Shown here: piece after piece, positions 17,566 through 26,485 of the stretch
How the letters are laid out: each line of letters begins with the position of its first letter
Position numbering within the stretch: the stretch's first letter is position 1
The notes under the pieces: generated by a model
What the model was told of the DNA's origin: nothing
Databases searched by the model: none
Seen by the model: only the letters and a program-made list of their open reading frames with translations
Made by a program: the position numbers and the translations under genes
Source: a bacterium
Lineage (GTDB): Bacteria; Cyanobacteriota; Sericytochromatia; S15B-MN24; VGJW01
Reading direction: 5' to 3'
Length of the DNA: 53,945 bases
NCBI GenBank assembly: GCA_021781555.1
Contig: JAJXWQ010000015.1
Span: 1 to 53,945, forward strand

Positions 17566-19320
17566 ATGGCAAACGCCGACGTGGTGGCCCTTCTCGAGAA
17601 CATCGCCTTGGCCCTGGAACTCAAGCAGGAGAGCCCCTTCCGGATACGCGCCTATCGAGAGGCCGCCAGGAACGTTGCCTTCTTGATCCCGGATATTCGC
17701 CAGCTCTTCGCGGAGGGGAAACTCGAGGAGATCCCCGGGGTCGGTTCGTCGATCGCAGAGAAGATCGCGGACTACCTCACGACGGGCAAGAGCGCCTACC
17801 TGGAAGCGATGGGACCCGAGGCCCCGGCCGGAGTTCTCGAGCTGACTCGTATCCCGGGCGTCGGTCCGCGCAGGGCCAGGACGATCTACGATGCCCTGAA
17901 CATCCAGACCGCGGCGGCCCTGGCCGAGGCCTGCCGGCAAGGCCAGATCCGCGCCTTGAAGGGCCTGGGTGCCGCCACCGAGGCCCGCATCCTCCAGGAG
18001 ATCGAGCGGCTGCCGGAGCGTTCCAGGCGCATCCCGCTGGGCGTGGCCTTGCCGCTGGCCGAGCGCATCGTCGCCAGCCTGCGGGTATGGCCCGGCATCG
18101 ACCGGGCCGAGCCTGCCGGGAGCGTGCGCCGCTGCATGGAGATGGTCGGGGACATCGACGTTCTGGTCGCGGCGAAGGATGCCAGTGTGGTCCGGGATGC
18201 GGTGACGCGGGGGCTGCCCTTTGCGCCTGAGCTGATCGCCTCGGGGCCAACCAAGATGACCTTTTTGGCGCCCGGGGCCTGGCAGGTGGATGTGCGGGTC
18301 GTCCCGGAGCGATCCTGGGGCGCTGCGTTGCAGTACTTCACCGGATCCATGGCCCACAACATCGTCCTCCGCGAGCGCGCCATGGCGCGGAGGCTGAAGC
18401 TCAACGAGTACGGTCTCTTCGACCTCGATACGGGGGCGTCCGTGGCCGGGCGGACCGAGGCGGAGATCTACGAGCGCCTGGACCTGGACTGGATTCCACC
18501 CGAACTCCGCGAGGCCGCGGGCGAGATCGAGGCGGCCGAGGCCGGCAGGCTCCCCCGACTCGTCGAATCTTCCGACGTGCGAGGGGATTTCCATTCGCAC
18601 ACGATGTACTCCGATGGCGAGGCCGGGATCGAGGCCATGGCGAGGGCGGCGCTGGCGCTCGGTTACGAGTTTCTGGCCATCACCGATCACTCGCCTGGCC
18701 TCGGGATCACCCACGGTCTTGACCTGGCCAAGCTGGTGCGGCAGCGTCAGGAGATCGTGGCCCTGCGTCCAAAGCTCGCACCGTTCAGGATCCTCCACGG
18801 CATCGAGCTCGAGATCCGGGCCTCGGGCGAGCTGGACTTCCCGGACGACATCCTGGCCGGCTTCGACCTCGTGACGGCTTCCCTGCACCTTGCCACGCGC
18901 CAGGGAACCGAACGGATCACGGCTCGGCTGCTGGCGGCGCTGGCACATCCGCTCGTAGGCATCCTGAACCATCCCAGCGGCCGCCTCCTCGACACCCGCC
19001 CGGCGTACGACTTCGACCTCGACCAGGTCATCGATGCGGCCCGCGCGCATGGAAAGGCTCTCGAGATCAACGGTTCGTACCTGCGGCTCGACCTCCCGGA
19101 CTCGGCAGCCCGGCGGGCGCGCGACCGCGGCGTGGTCTTCAGCCTCGGATCGGATGCGCACTCGATCGCCGGGCTCGGCGCGATGCGTCTGGCGGTGGCC
19201 GTGGCCCGCCGGTCTTTGATCGGACCGGACCAGGTACTCAACACCTGGAGTGCGGATCGGCGCGCGGCATCCGCCGCGATCCGACAGCCGCCGGTTCCTG
19301 GCGTCAGCGGGGGGCGGTGA
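17566..19320 (+). CDS. polX: PolX: family X DNA polymerase with PHP phosphoesterase domain
   Basis: A 584-residue bacterial PolX, acting in gap-filling base-excision repair. The N-terminal 8-kDa-like and helix-hairpin-helix part has LEEIPGVGSSIAEKIADYL and TRIPGVGPRRARTIYD. The palm shows GDIDVLVA with Asp196 and Asp198, and WQVDVRVV with Asp242 as third catalytic carboxylate. From about residue 338 the PHP domain begins, with DFHSHTMYSDG (341-351), ITDHS, HGIELEI and SDAHS metal ligands; this domain gives 3'-5' exonuclease and AP-endonuclease activity. All catalytic positions appear intact and the length is normal. The stop codon overlaps the GTG of an alternative start for the next gene, so the two are probably cotranscribed. 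Confidence 0.95.
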   Translation: MANADVVALLENIALALELKQESPFRIRAYREAARNVAFLIPDIRQLFAEGKLEEIPGVGSSIAEKIADYLTTGKSAYLEAMGPEAPAGVLELTRIPGVGPRRARTIYDALNIQTAAALAEACRQGQIRALKGLGAATEARILQEIERLPERSRRIPLGVALPLAERIVASLRVWPGIDRAEPAGSVRRCMEMVGDIDVLVAAKDASVVRDAVTRGLPFAPELIASGPTKMTFLAPGAWQVDVRVVPERSWGAALQYFTGSMAHNIVLRERAMARRLKLNEYGLFDLDTGASVAGRTEAEIYERLDLDWIPPELREAAGEIEAAEAGRLPRLVESSDVRGDFHSHTMYSDGEAGIEAMARAALALGYEFLAITDHSPGLGITHGLDLAKLVRQRQEIVALRPKLAPFRILHGIELEIRASGELDFPDDILAGFDLVTASLHLATRQGTERITARLLAALAHPLVGILNHPSGRLLDTRPAYDFDLDQVIDAARAHGKALEINGSYLRLDLPDSAARRARDRGVVFSLGSDAHSIAGLGAMRLAVAVARRSLIGPDQVLNTWSADRRAASAAIRQPPVPGVSGGR

Positions 19321-19325
19321 CGGGT

Positions 19326-20117
19326 ATGTCCACGATCGTCCGCTGCGTCACCTTGAATGTCGCCGGTGTGCAGTTCGACTGGTCGGGCACCCGGTCTGGC
19401 TCGGTTGTCAGGCAGCTCTCGGCCCTGGCTCCGGACGTGGTCTGCTTCCAGGAGGCCATCGTTCGGGGTGGAAACGAACCTTACAACCAGGCCAGCGCGG
19501 TCGGGGAGGCGCTCGGCCTTCGCTTCGGCGCGTTTGCGCCCTACGGCAACCCGGCCGAGATCGCGAGCGAGGAGGTCAGCGGCCTGGCCGTGGCGGCCCG
19601 CTGGCCGATCGCCTACGCCGAGGCGCGCCGCTTGCCTCCCGGCGGCCTGGATGGACCGGACCCGCGTGTGGCGCTCCTGGTCAGGCTGCTCGCCGGCGAC
19701 GAGGACGTGTCGGTTGCCACGGTCCACCTGTCCCGGCACCCCGAGCAGCTCAACGTCCGGAGGCGGCAGCTCGGGGTGCTGCTCGATTACCTGTGGTCGC
19801 TCGGCCTTTGTCAGGAAAACGCCCGGCTCGTGCTCGCGGGCGATCTGAACGCCACGGAGAACGAACCCGCGATCGCGGAGGCCTCGAGCCTGCTGGTCGA
19901 TGCCTATCGACGTCTCCACCCCGACCAGCCCGGGTTCACCTGGGATCGCTCCAACCCGCTGACGCAGAGGGCCACCGAGCCCTCGCGGCGTCTGGACTAC
20001 GCATTTTGTCCTTGCGGCGCAGAGGTCCAGGAGGCCGGCGTCGTCCTCGACCACGCGGAGCCCGTCTATCCGAGCGACCACTACGGGCTCTTGGTGCAGG
20101 TCGGGTTCTCGAGATGA
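19326..20117 (+). CDS. Endonuclease/exonuclease/phosphatase-family hydrolase
   Basis: A protein of about 263 residues with the EEP (DNase I-like) fold: RCVTLNVAG at the N-terminus, PDVVCFQEAIVRGGNEPYNQ carrying the catalytic metal Glu, SVATVHLSRHP, LAGDLNATENEPA with the Asp-Leu-Asn signature, and PSDHYGLLVQV near the C-terminus with the Ser-Asp-His triad. The family includes nucleases, sphingomyelinases and inositol phosphatases; substrate cannot be told from sequence. ATG 19326 is used; GTG 19317, overlapping the polX stop, is an alternative. Its coupling to polX makes a DNA-repair nuclease role attractive, but that is inference from position only. Confidence 0.85.
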   Translation: MSTIVRCVTLNVAGVQFDWSGTRSGSVVRQLSALAPDVVCFQEAIVRGGNEPYNQASAVGEALGLRFGAFAPYGNPAEIASEEVSGLAVAARWPIAYAEARRLPPGGLDGPDPRVALLVRLLAGDEDVSVATVHLSRHPEQLNVRRRQLGVLLDYLWSLGLCQENARLVLAGDLNATENEPAIAEASSLLVDAYRRLHPDQPGFTWDRSNPLTQRATEPSRRLDYAFCPCGAEVQEAGVVLDHAEPVYPSDHYGLLVQVGFSR

Positions 20118-20130
20118 GCCGAGTTCCGGC

Positions 20131-20709
20131 CTAACGCGGGGTCAACCTGCCCCAGAATTCGCCCGCCCGCCAACCGCGCACGAGGTTCTCTCGCATCCAG
20201 CGGCTGACATGCTGTTCAACTTCCCCTTCCAGGTGGACCTCGGCATCGGCCAGGCCGCGCGCGAGGGCAGCCTGAAGCCGGCCCTTGCGATCCTCCTGCC
20301 AGCCGAGACGGCGCTGGGCGTTTCCGAACGACCAGGCCAAAGAACGCGCGACGACGGCGAGGATCATCCCTCGCTCCACGGCGATGCACAGGATGTTGTA
20401 GGCGATGATGTAGGCGCCTTCCTCGAGGTCGTAGGCCCTGCGCTCCAGCCCCAGGATCAGCCCGACGATCCACCTGCGGTGGAGCACGCGGCGATCCCGG
20501 CACTGCCCCGATGCCAGGGCATCCTGGACGGCGGACATGAGCGTCACCGTTGCGGTCTGCAGATCCAGGGCACCGAAGCTCGGAGCCGTCGCGATGGCGT
20601 CCGAGATCGCCTGGATGCCGTCCTCGCCACGCTCACCCCGTCGTGCGTCGAGCAATCGCCACAGGTCGGTCGCGACGCCGGCTTGCTCGCTGTCGAGCCA
20701 GGGAGACAT
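20131..20709 (-). CDS. Hypothetical protein, 192 aa, partner of the papain-like repeat protein
   Basis: A soluble, helix-rich protein, opening MSPWLDSEQAGVATDLWRLL and containing RVLHRRWIVGLILGLERRAY, DLEEGAYIIAYNILCIAVER and a basic C-terminus GWRAGEFWGRLTPR. There is no signal peptide; two moderately hydrophobic stretches are too short and polar to be convincing membrane helices. Its ATG lies 9 bp after the stop of the large papain-like repeat protein, so the two form an operon, and it could be a chaperone, immunity protein or regulator for it. It converges with the EEP-family gene, 13 bp apart. I do not recognise the family. Confidence 0.65.
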   Translation of the reverse strand: MSPWLDSEQAGVATDLWRLLDARRGERGEDGIQAISDAIATAPSFGALDLQTATVTLMSAVQDALASGQCRDRRVLHRRWIVGLILGLERRAYDLEEGAYIIAYNILCIAVERGMILAVVARSLAWSFGNAQRRLGWQEDRKGRLQAALARGLADAEVHLEGEVEQHVSRWMRENLVRGWRAGEFWGRLTPR

Positions 20710-20718
20710 CCGCAGCCG

Positions 20719-23313
20719 CTAGGAGAGCGACAGTCCCGCTTGCCCGGTCAGGTCGCTGGCCAGCTTCTTGACGTCAGCCTGGGCAGTGGTGGCCAGTGGA
20801 GCGAGCGCGTTCCCGCTGGCCCCCGGCACCTTGGCGAGGTCGCTGGCAACGGCCTTGGCGCCGGCACGCAGGGTCTGGTCCAGCGCATCGGCTGCCGCCG
20901 CGACATCGTCGACGGACTTGAACGTGTTCTTGGCGTTCTTGCCCACCTTGCCCAAGGAGCTCTTGAGAACGTTCCGCTGGCTCTGCGCCAGGTTGCGGGC
21001 GGTCTGGATGGCCTGCTGCGGGAGGCTGGCGAGGTTGTTGGCGTCCGTCTGGACCTGGCCGATCTTCCGTGCTGCTTGCTGGTAGCCGAGGTCCGTGGCC
21101 CCGGTCGTGGCAAACGCTGCGGCCGCGTTGGCAGCGCCCATAAGGTCTCCCTTGCGGGCGGCCTGACCGACGGCGACGCCCTGGTCGACGAGCTTGGCGG
21201 CCTGGTTGACCAGAGATGGGTCGAAGCCAAGATCCGCGGCGCCGGTGTTGGCCAGCTGCGCAGCCGCATTGGCGATTCCCGCGACGTTGCCACTGGTTAC
21301 GGCCTGATACGCCGCCTTGCCCTCGTCGAGAACCTTGGCGCCCTCGCTGAGGACGCTCGTGGCCGAGTCGAGCGATGCGCTCGCTCCGGCGGCGCCGAAA
21401 TCCTGGAGGCCGGCGTCCGCGAGGGACGAGCCCGCGCTCACCATGGCCTCGGCGTTGCCCGACTTGATGGCGTTGCTTACGGCGATTCCCTTGTCGAGCA
21501 GGTTGGATGCCTGGTTGAGGTCCGCGGCGGCCGTCTGGTCGCCTTCGGCCTGCAGCGCATTGCCGGCGAGGCCGGCGCCATCCGCCAGACCTTCGGCGAT
21601 GTCGCCGTGGGCGATAGCCTCCCCGGCGTTGGTCAGCTTGGATGCGTAGCTTCCGAGCTTGGTGGCCAGGGCCCCGGCGGAATTCGACACGAAGCCAGCT
21701 CCGGCGCTGATCGCTCCGGCCACCGCCCCGACGATCGCCCCGGGGTTTCCGGACTTGATCGCTTCGGCTGCCCCGTAAACCTTTTCCGCGACGGTCGCAA
21801 CCTTGCTGGCGGTCGTCGCCGCCGCCTCGAGACCGGCGCCCACGACGTTGGCTCCGAGTGCGCCCACGCCGCCGGCCACGGAGGCTACCACGCCCACGGC
21901 CCCCACGAGGGCTTCTTTCCAGTTGCCGTCCTTGATGCCCTGGACCAGGGTCTTGCCCGCCTTGACCGCCTGGTAGGCGGCCAGTGCGATGGCGACACCC
22001 TGCAGGCCCGGTACCACCGCGCAGACGACCGTCGCGACGATCATCACGTAAGGTGCGACCTTCTTCCAGACCTTGGAGAGGGTCTTGCCGACTTTCTTGA
22101 CTGCCTTGATGGCCTTGTCGGCAAGCTTCCGCGTCTCCTTGGCAAGGTCGCTCAGGGCTTTCGTGACGATGTCGAAGGCCGCTTGACCCAGCTTGGCCAG
22201 GGCGCTGAAGGGTCCGCCGAGGGCCTTCCCGATGCTGCCGAGGGCGTTGCTGATGGCCTTGCCGATACTGCTGACCGCGTGGGCGATCGCCTTGAAGGGA
22301 TTGCCGCATCCGCCGAGAATGCCGCGATGCTGGGTAGGCCGGACGGTCGAGAGCTTCTTGGTGGGGGCCGTGAGGTTGGCGGCCTTGACGAGCTTCTGGA
22401 ACTCCGCGGTGCTGGTGCTATGCACCTGGCCATCGCGCGGGTCGACGTAGGAAACCTGGTCGTTCTTGACGGACTTGACCTCGACGTAGTGCCCCTCTCC
22501 GTTGAGATCGACCAGGACACTCACCGGGGTTCCTGAATTGGCCTGCGCGGCGATCTTGGCCATCGTCGCGTTGGAATTGCCATCCACCTCGACATCGGCC
22601 TTGCCGAGCACACTCTGCTGGAGATAGGCCTCCTCGTTGTCATAGAGGCCCTTCTGGCCATCGGCTCGGGTGTCCGTCGCCGCATTGTAGCCGCCCGCAG
22701 CGTAGGCCATGAAGGCCGTCTGGAGGAGCTGGTTCGCGGCGCCGGGGATCTGGGCCTTGTACCAGCCGGTGTTGCGGGTCAAGGTCTGGCCATTGGCCAG
22801 GGTCACCGTGCCCTGGCGGCTGGCGAGTCCGGCCACCAGGCGGACGTATTCGGCCGGGTTTTGCTGGGCGAGCATGGTCTCGGTCGTGGCTGCCCCGCAG
22901 GTATTGGCCGTGCCTTCTCGGATGGTGGACGGATCGAGCACTCCAGCGACCGCCTCCGCCACGAGTTTCTTGCGATCGATGCCGGGAGCCAGGGGCTCGG
23001 TCGCCAGCGAGTCGAGGTTCTGCAGGAGCTTGGAACCCCCGATGGCCTGAAGCTGCTGGGTCTGGGCGTCCGACAGTCCGGCTACGCTCTGGACGATGGC
23101 GGATGCCTGGCCATCGGAACCGGTGAGGTTCAGGTCCGCTTCCGCTCCGCCGTCCTGCGGCGCCGGCGCATCCGCCGCCGTGCCGGTGGGGTCCGCCAGC
23201 GGTGTCCCAGCTTGGGAGGGGGCCGCAGGAGCGGTAGCCAGGCCCGCCGTGTTGCGGAGGAGCGATGTCCCAAGGGGATCGGGCGCGCCCGTCCGGATTC
23301 CGTTGCTCGCCAT
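20719..23313 (-). CDS. Putative papain-like (C39/transglutaminase-like) protein with Ala-rich repeat tail
   Basis: An 864-residue protein starting at ATG 23313 behind GGGAGAGGA; the open frame continues upstream, but that part is low quality. Residues 1-65 are Pro/Ala/Thr-rich. About 70-315 looks like a papain-like domain: GTANTCGAATTETMLAQQNP with Cys139, then NPAEYVRLVAGLASRQGTVT, NGEGHYVEVKSV with His275 and SYVDPRDGQ with Asp291, an apparent Cys-His-Asp triad. About 330-480 holds glycine-spaced amphipathic helices and a hydrophobic stretch (YVMIVATVVCAVVPGLQGVA). From about 500 come five or six imperfect repeats of 50-60 residues with the theme AIKSGN...A...G. No signal peptide is seen. 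It could be a secreted effector, a polymorphic toxin or a self-processing protein; the function is unknown and the triad is my inference. Confidence 0.6.
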   Translation of the reverse strand: MASNGIRTGAPDPLGTSLLRNTAGLATAPAAPSQAGTPLADPTGTAADAPAPQDGGAEADLNLTGSDGQASAIVQSVAGLSDAQTQQLQAIGGSKLLQNLDSLATEPLAPGIDRKKLVAEAVAGVLDPSTIREGTANTCGAATTETMLAQQNPAEYVRLVAGLASRQGTVTLANGQTLTRNTGWYKAQIPGAANQLLQTAFMAYAAGGYNAATDTRADGQKGLYDNEEAYLQQSVLGKADVEVDGNSNATMAKIAAQANSGTPVSVLVDLNGEGHYVEVKSVKNDQVSYVDPRDGQVHSTSTAEFQKLVKAANLTAPTKKLSTVRPTQHRGILGGCGNPFKAIAHAVSSIGKAISNALGSIGKALGGPFSALAKLGQAAFDIVTKALSDLAKETRKLADKAIKAVKKVGKTLSKVWKKVAPYVMIVATVVCAVVPGLQGVAIALAAYQAVKAGKTLVQGIKDGNWKEALVGAVGVVASVAGGVGALGANVVGAGLEAAATTASKVATVAEKVYGAAEAIKSGNPGAIVGAVAGAISAGAGFVSNSAGALATKLGSYASKLTNAGEAIAHGDIAEGLADGAGLAGNALQAEGDQTAAADLNQASNLLDKGIAVSNAIKSGNAEAMVSAGSSLADAGLQDFGAAGASASLDSATSVLSEGAKVLDEGKAAYQAVTSGNVAGIANAAAQLANTGAADLGFDPSLVNQAAKLVDQGVAVGQAARKGDLMGAANAAAAFATTGATDLGYQQAARKIGQVQTDANNLASLPQQAIQTARNLAQSQRNVLKSSLGKVGKNAKNTFKSVDDVAAAADALDQTLRAGAKAVASDLAKVPGASGNALAPLATTAQADVKKLASDLTGQAGLSLS

Positions 23314-23656
23314 GTATCCTCTCCCAGCACTTTGCCTCCGGCCCGTCCGAGTACGGAGGCCCCTATCGGTGGTGTCTTGGGCGCCAGAGCAGGAAGTCTT
23401 GCCAGATCTCACGGAAACTTAAAAGCCGCTTGTTGGGGGATTCATCGGTCCGGTGTTGGCGAACAAGTTAACCCGCCGGAATCTGCGCGCGGAAGTGTTC
23501 GGGTGCGGGGTGGGTGTAGGAAACGTGAGCAGGGACCTGCTTGCTCAGCACTCGAGGGGGCGGTGGGCGAGTCCGGCCCATGTAGATCGAGTGCGTGGAT
23601 CTGTGTTGAATGGCATCAAGCGCGGCGATCTATCGTGAAGGTATCCGGTAGATCGT
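23314..23656. other. Intergenic region with small inverted repeats
   Basis: This 343-bp stretch upstream of the papain-like repeat gene holds no convincing ORF. It contains AGCAGG-GA-CCTGCT inside a longer TGAGCA...TGCTCA dyad (about 23526-23548), and CGATCTA...TAGATCG flanking 16 bases (about 23626-23656). The operon promoter presumably lies here, but no clear -35/-10 pair could be chosen. Confidence 0.4.
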
Positions 23657-23827
23657 TTAGAGACGCTGTCCGACGTGGGGAATGTCGAGCCAAGAGAGCT
23701 CGTCGGCAAGGTCTTCCAGGGGGCTGACCGTCTCTGCCAGGCGCTCGGCGAGCAGCCCGTCAGCCATGTTCTCGGGCAAGGCATTCTGCCAGGCCTGGTA
23801 CTCACCAGCGAGTTGCCGGTAGCTCAA
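23657..23827 (-). CDS. Small ORF after IstB fragment, 56 aa
   Basis: A frame from TTG 23827 reads SYRQLAGEYQAWQNALPENM after the initiator and continues with acidic helices to VGQRL before TAA. The amphipathic, Leu/Glu-rich composition and the lack of low-complexity arginine runs make it look like real coding sequence, not a shadow. It is in the same frame as the IstB remnant just upstream, separated only by that gene's TGA. It may be a passenger of the IS21-like element or the tail of an older gene. The start codon is weakly supported. Confidence 0.4.
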   Translation of the reverse strand: MSYRQLAGEYQAWQNALPENMADGLLAERLAETVSPLEDLADELSWLDIPHVGQRL

Positions 23828-23860
23828 GTGCCCGCAGCCGGGGCCGGCCGTGACGGGGCC

Positions 23861-24050
23861 TCACGACGGGGCCTCCTGGTCGGGTCTGGATCGGCTTGGG
23901 CCCTTGCGGGCGTTGCGCTTGGACTCCGCCCGTTGCAGGGCCTCTTTGGCCCGGTAAGAATCGCCGTCGATCTTGATGACCTCGGCCTTGTGCAGGAGGC
24001 GATCGAGCAGGGTGACGACGCAGGCCGCGTTGGGGAAGACCGGGTTCCAC
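23861..24050 (-). pseudogene. IS21-family IstB C-terminal fragment
   Basis: The minus strand encodes about 60 residues, WNPVFPNAACVVTLLDRLLH then KAEVIKIDGDSYRAKEALQR, ending in a basic tail and TGA at 23861. That is the C-terminus of IstB, the ATPase helper of IS21-type transposition (family pattern VLDRLLHHAEVV-I-G-SYRL). Nothing of the AAA+ core or of IstA is present. The fragment ends abruptly at about 24050 where an IS66 fragment on the other strand begins. Confidence 0.75.
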
Positions 24051-24054
24051 CGAG

Positions 24055-24519
24055 AGCCGGGTCGCGATCGGTATCTACCGCAAGCTCTACGAGATCGAGC
24101 GAAAGGGCAAGGAGCCCGGAGCCGACCTCTGCGCCATGCGCCAGGAGCAGCAGGCGCGCAAGGACCTCTTGCCGAGTTCCGGCCTGGCCAACGCCCTCGG
24201 CTACCTGGTCAACCACGAGCCGGGTCTGCGGGTCTTCCTCGACAATCCGGACGTGCCGATCGATAACAACGCCGAACGGGCCCTGCGGGGGCCCGTTCGG
24301 GGAAGGAAAAATTCGTACGGGAGCCGATCGCGGCGTGGGACCGAGACCGCGGCCATCCTCTACACCCTGGTCGAGTCGGCCAAGGGGATCGGTGTCGATC
24401 CCAGGGCATACCTCGAGGCCGCCGCCGAGCATGCGCTCCGCGAGGCCGGCGCGGTCGTGCTACCGGAGGACTTCAAGCTACAGCTGGGAGCCGCCAGGGA
24501 CGAATCGCCCGACGGGTAG
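24055..24519 (+). pseudogene. IS66-family transposase (TnpC) C-terminal fragment
   Basis: About 150 residues remain: AIGIYRKLYEIERKGKEPGA, then SSGLANALGYLVNHEPGLRV and FLDNPDVPIDNNAERALRGP with the DNN-AERALR signature, then RRGTETAAILYTLVESAKGI and GVDPRAYLEAA. IS66 transposases normally have about 500 residues, so the N-terminal zinc finger and most of the DDE core are missing. The junction with the IstB fragment suggests either one element inserted in another followed by deletion, or recombination between two IS elements. It cannot transpose by itself. Confidence 0.85.
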
Positions 24520-24991
24520 CGGGGCGAGGCTGGCCGGGCGTCACGACGGCGGCCGACTGCTCCATGTTTTCGAGGTCCTCCCCCGACGGTAGCTAGCTGC
24601 CGGCAGAAAGGCCATGCGGGCAAGGGCGAGTTTGTTGTGCGCCGGCACAAACCGGCAGAAGGGTGAGGATGAAAGAGCCTTACATCGAAGGACTAGCGAC
24701 CCACGATGACCCCGAGTCATGCGTCGACGTTCGCAAGGACGGCGGCGAAGCGTTCGACAGGGGCACGCATAGGCAGGGTATTGAGCCGCGAAATCAGCCA
24801 ATTTGGGATGCCGACACGGTAATAAACGTTGGAAGGCAACACGACCGAGGACGTTATCGCAAGCCCTCGGCGGTCCCACGCGGTCGTAGACCCCTCGCAT
24901 GTGCGGAACCTTTCTGCACGGGAGCCGGGAGATCCCGCGTTCCCCCGCCACGGAGGGTGGGGCGCATCGGGAAGGCTAAGGCCGGAATCCG

Positions 24992-26485
24992 ATGACGGAC
25001 GAGCACGGGAAGTCGGACGGGCCCATAGTACCGAGGAAGCCGACGAACGAAGCCGGGCAACCGGCGGAGGAGCCGGTGGAGGGAAGGGGCTCGACCAAGG
25101 GGAACTCGACCAGCAAAACGCGTACCGTACTCAGTGACGGAAAATGCGCGCCTAGTGCGCTGGAACGGGTGCGGAAAGCCGCGAAATCGGACAAGACGGT
25201 GAAGTTCACCGCGCTTTTCCACCTCATCACGAGCGATCGGCTCCGGGCTGCGTTCTTCGACCTCAAGAAGAAGGCCGCACCCGGGGTCGACGGTGTGACG
25301 TGGAGCCAATACGAGGCAGCCTTGGAGGATAACCTCCTGGACCTTGCCGATCGGCTGGCACGGGGAGCGTACCGGGCGAAGCCATCTCGGAGGGTTTTCA
25401 TCCCAAAGGCGGACGGGCGGCTGCGGCCGCTCGGCATCGCCTCGCTGGAAGATAAGCTTGTCCAGCGAGCGGCCGTCGAGGTGCTGAACGCCATCTACGA
25501 GACGGACTTCCTCGGCTTCTCGTATGGATTCCGACCGAGACGCAGCCAGCACAACGCGCTGGATGCCCTGGCCACCGGAATCTGTACCAAGAAGGTGAAC
25601 TGGGTGCTCGACGCGGACATCCGCGGGTTCTTCGACGCCCTCGACCACGAGTGGCTGCTGAAGTTCCTCGAGCACCGGATCGGGGACAAGAGGCTCCTGC
25701 GACTGATCCAGAAGTGGCTCGGTGCGGGAGTGATGGAAGCAGGGCGATGGACGGCGTGCGAGGAAGGCACACCACAGGGCGCGACGATCTCGCCCCTGCT
25801 GGCGAACGTCTACCTCCACTACGTCTTCGACCTGTGGACCCAGCAGTGGAGGAAGCGGCACGCGACAGGCGAGGTAATCGTCGTTCGCTTCGCCGACGAC
25901 TTCATCGTGGGTTTCGAAAAATGGAGGGACGCTCAGCGGTTCCTCGGGGATCTCCGCGAACGATTGCGGAAATTCGCCCTGGAGCTACACCCCGACAAGA
26001 CCAGGCTGATCGAGTTCGGTCGCTTCGCGGCCACTCGCCGACGTGAGGTCAAGAAGGGAAGGCCGGAGACGTTCGACTTCCTTGGGTTCACCCACATCTG
26101 CGGGCGGACTCAAGACGGGCGCTTCCTGCTGATGCGGCACACCATCCGACGAAGGCTGACCGCCAAGCTGCGTGAGGTGAAAGCCGAGCTGCGGCGGAGG
26201 TGGCACCTCTCCCTCTCAGCGCAGGGGAAGTGGCTGGGTAGCGTCGTCCGCGGCTTCAATGCCTACTACGCCGTGCCCACAAACATCCACTCAATCCAGG
26301 CGTTCCGAACGCAGGTCGAAAGGCACTGGCTGCGCGCCCTCCGGCGCCGAAGCCAACGCGATCGGACGAACTGGGAGCGGATGCGAAAGCTCTCCTCGCG
26401 CTGGCTCCCCACTCCCAAGATCCTTCACCCCTGGCCGACTACGAGGTTTGCCGCCACGACCCGAGGTAGGAGCCCGGTGCGTTAG
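24992..26485 (+). CDS. ltrA: Group II intron reverse transcriptase/maturase
   Basis: A 497-residue intron-encoded protein. Reverse transcriptase blocks are clear: KKAAPGVDGVTWSQYEAAL, RRVFIPKADGRLRPLGIASL, DKLVQRAAVEVLNAIYETDF, GFRPRRSQHNAL, DADIRGFFDALDHEW, GTPQGATISPLLANVYLHY and the catalytic VVRFADDFIVG (FADD at 300-303). Then come LHPDKTRLIEFGRF and FDFLGFTHICG, and a maturase X region to about residue 440. There is no C-terminal HNH endonuclease, as in several bacterial intron lineages. The C-terminus reads into domain V, a normal arrangement. The protein should help splice its intron and reverse-transcribe it into new sites. All catalytic Asp residues are present, so it looks functional. 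Confidence 0.95.
   Translation: MTDEHGKSDGPIVPRKPTNEAGQPAEEPVEGRGSTKGNSTSKTRTVLSDGKCAPSALERVRKAAKSDKTVKFTALFHLITSDRLRAAFFDLKKKAAPGVDGVTWSQYEAALEDNLLDLADRLARGAYRAKPSRRVFIPKADGRLRPLGIASLEDKLVQRAAVEVLNAIYETDFLGFSYGFRPRRSQHNALDALATGICTKKVNWVLDADIRGFFDALDHEWLLKFLEHRIGDKRLLRLIQKWLGAGVMEAGRWTACEEGTPQGATISPLLANVYLHYVFDLWTQQWRKRHATGEVIVVRFADDFIVGFEKWRDAQRFLGDLRERLRKFALELHPDKTRLIEFGRFAATRRREVKKGRPETFDFLGFTHICGRTQDGRFLLMRHTIRRRLTAKLREVKAELRRRWHLSLSAQGKWLGSVVRGFNAYYAVPTNIHSIQAFRTQVERHWLRALRRRSQRDRTNWERMRKLSSRWLPTPKILHPWPTTRFAATTRGRSPVR

Noticed and set aside
24663-24995. 110-residue ORF starting MKEPYIEGLATHDDPESCVD
   Set aside because: This is the translated domain I RNA of the group II intron, a frequent false gene call.
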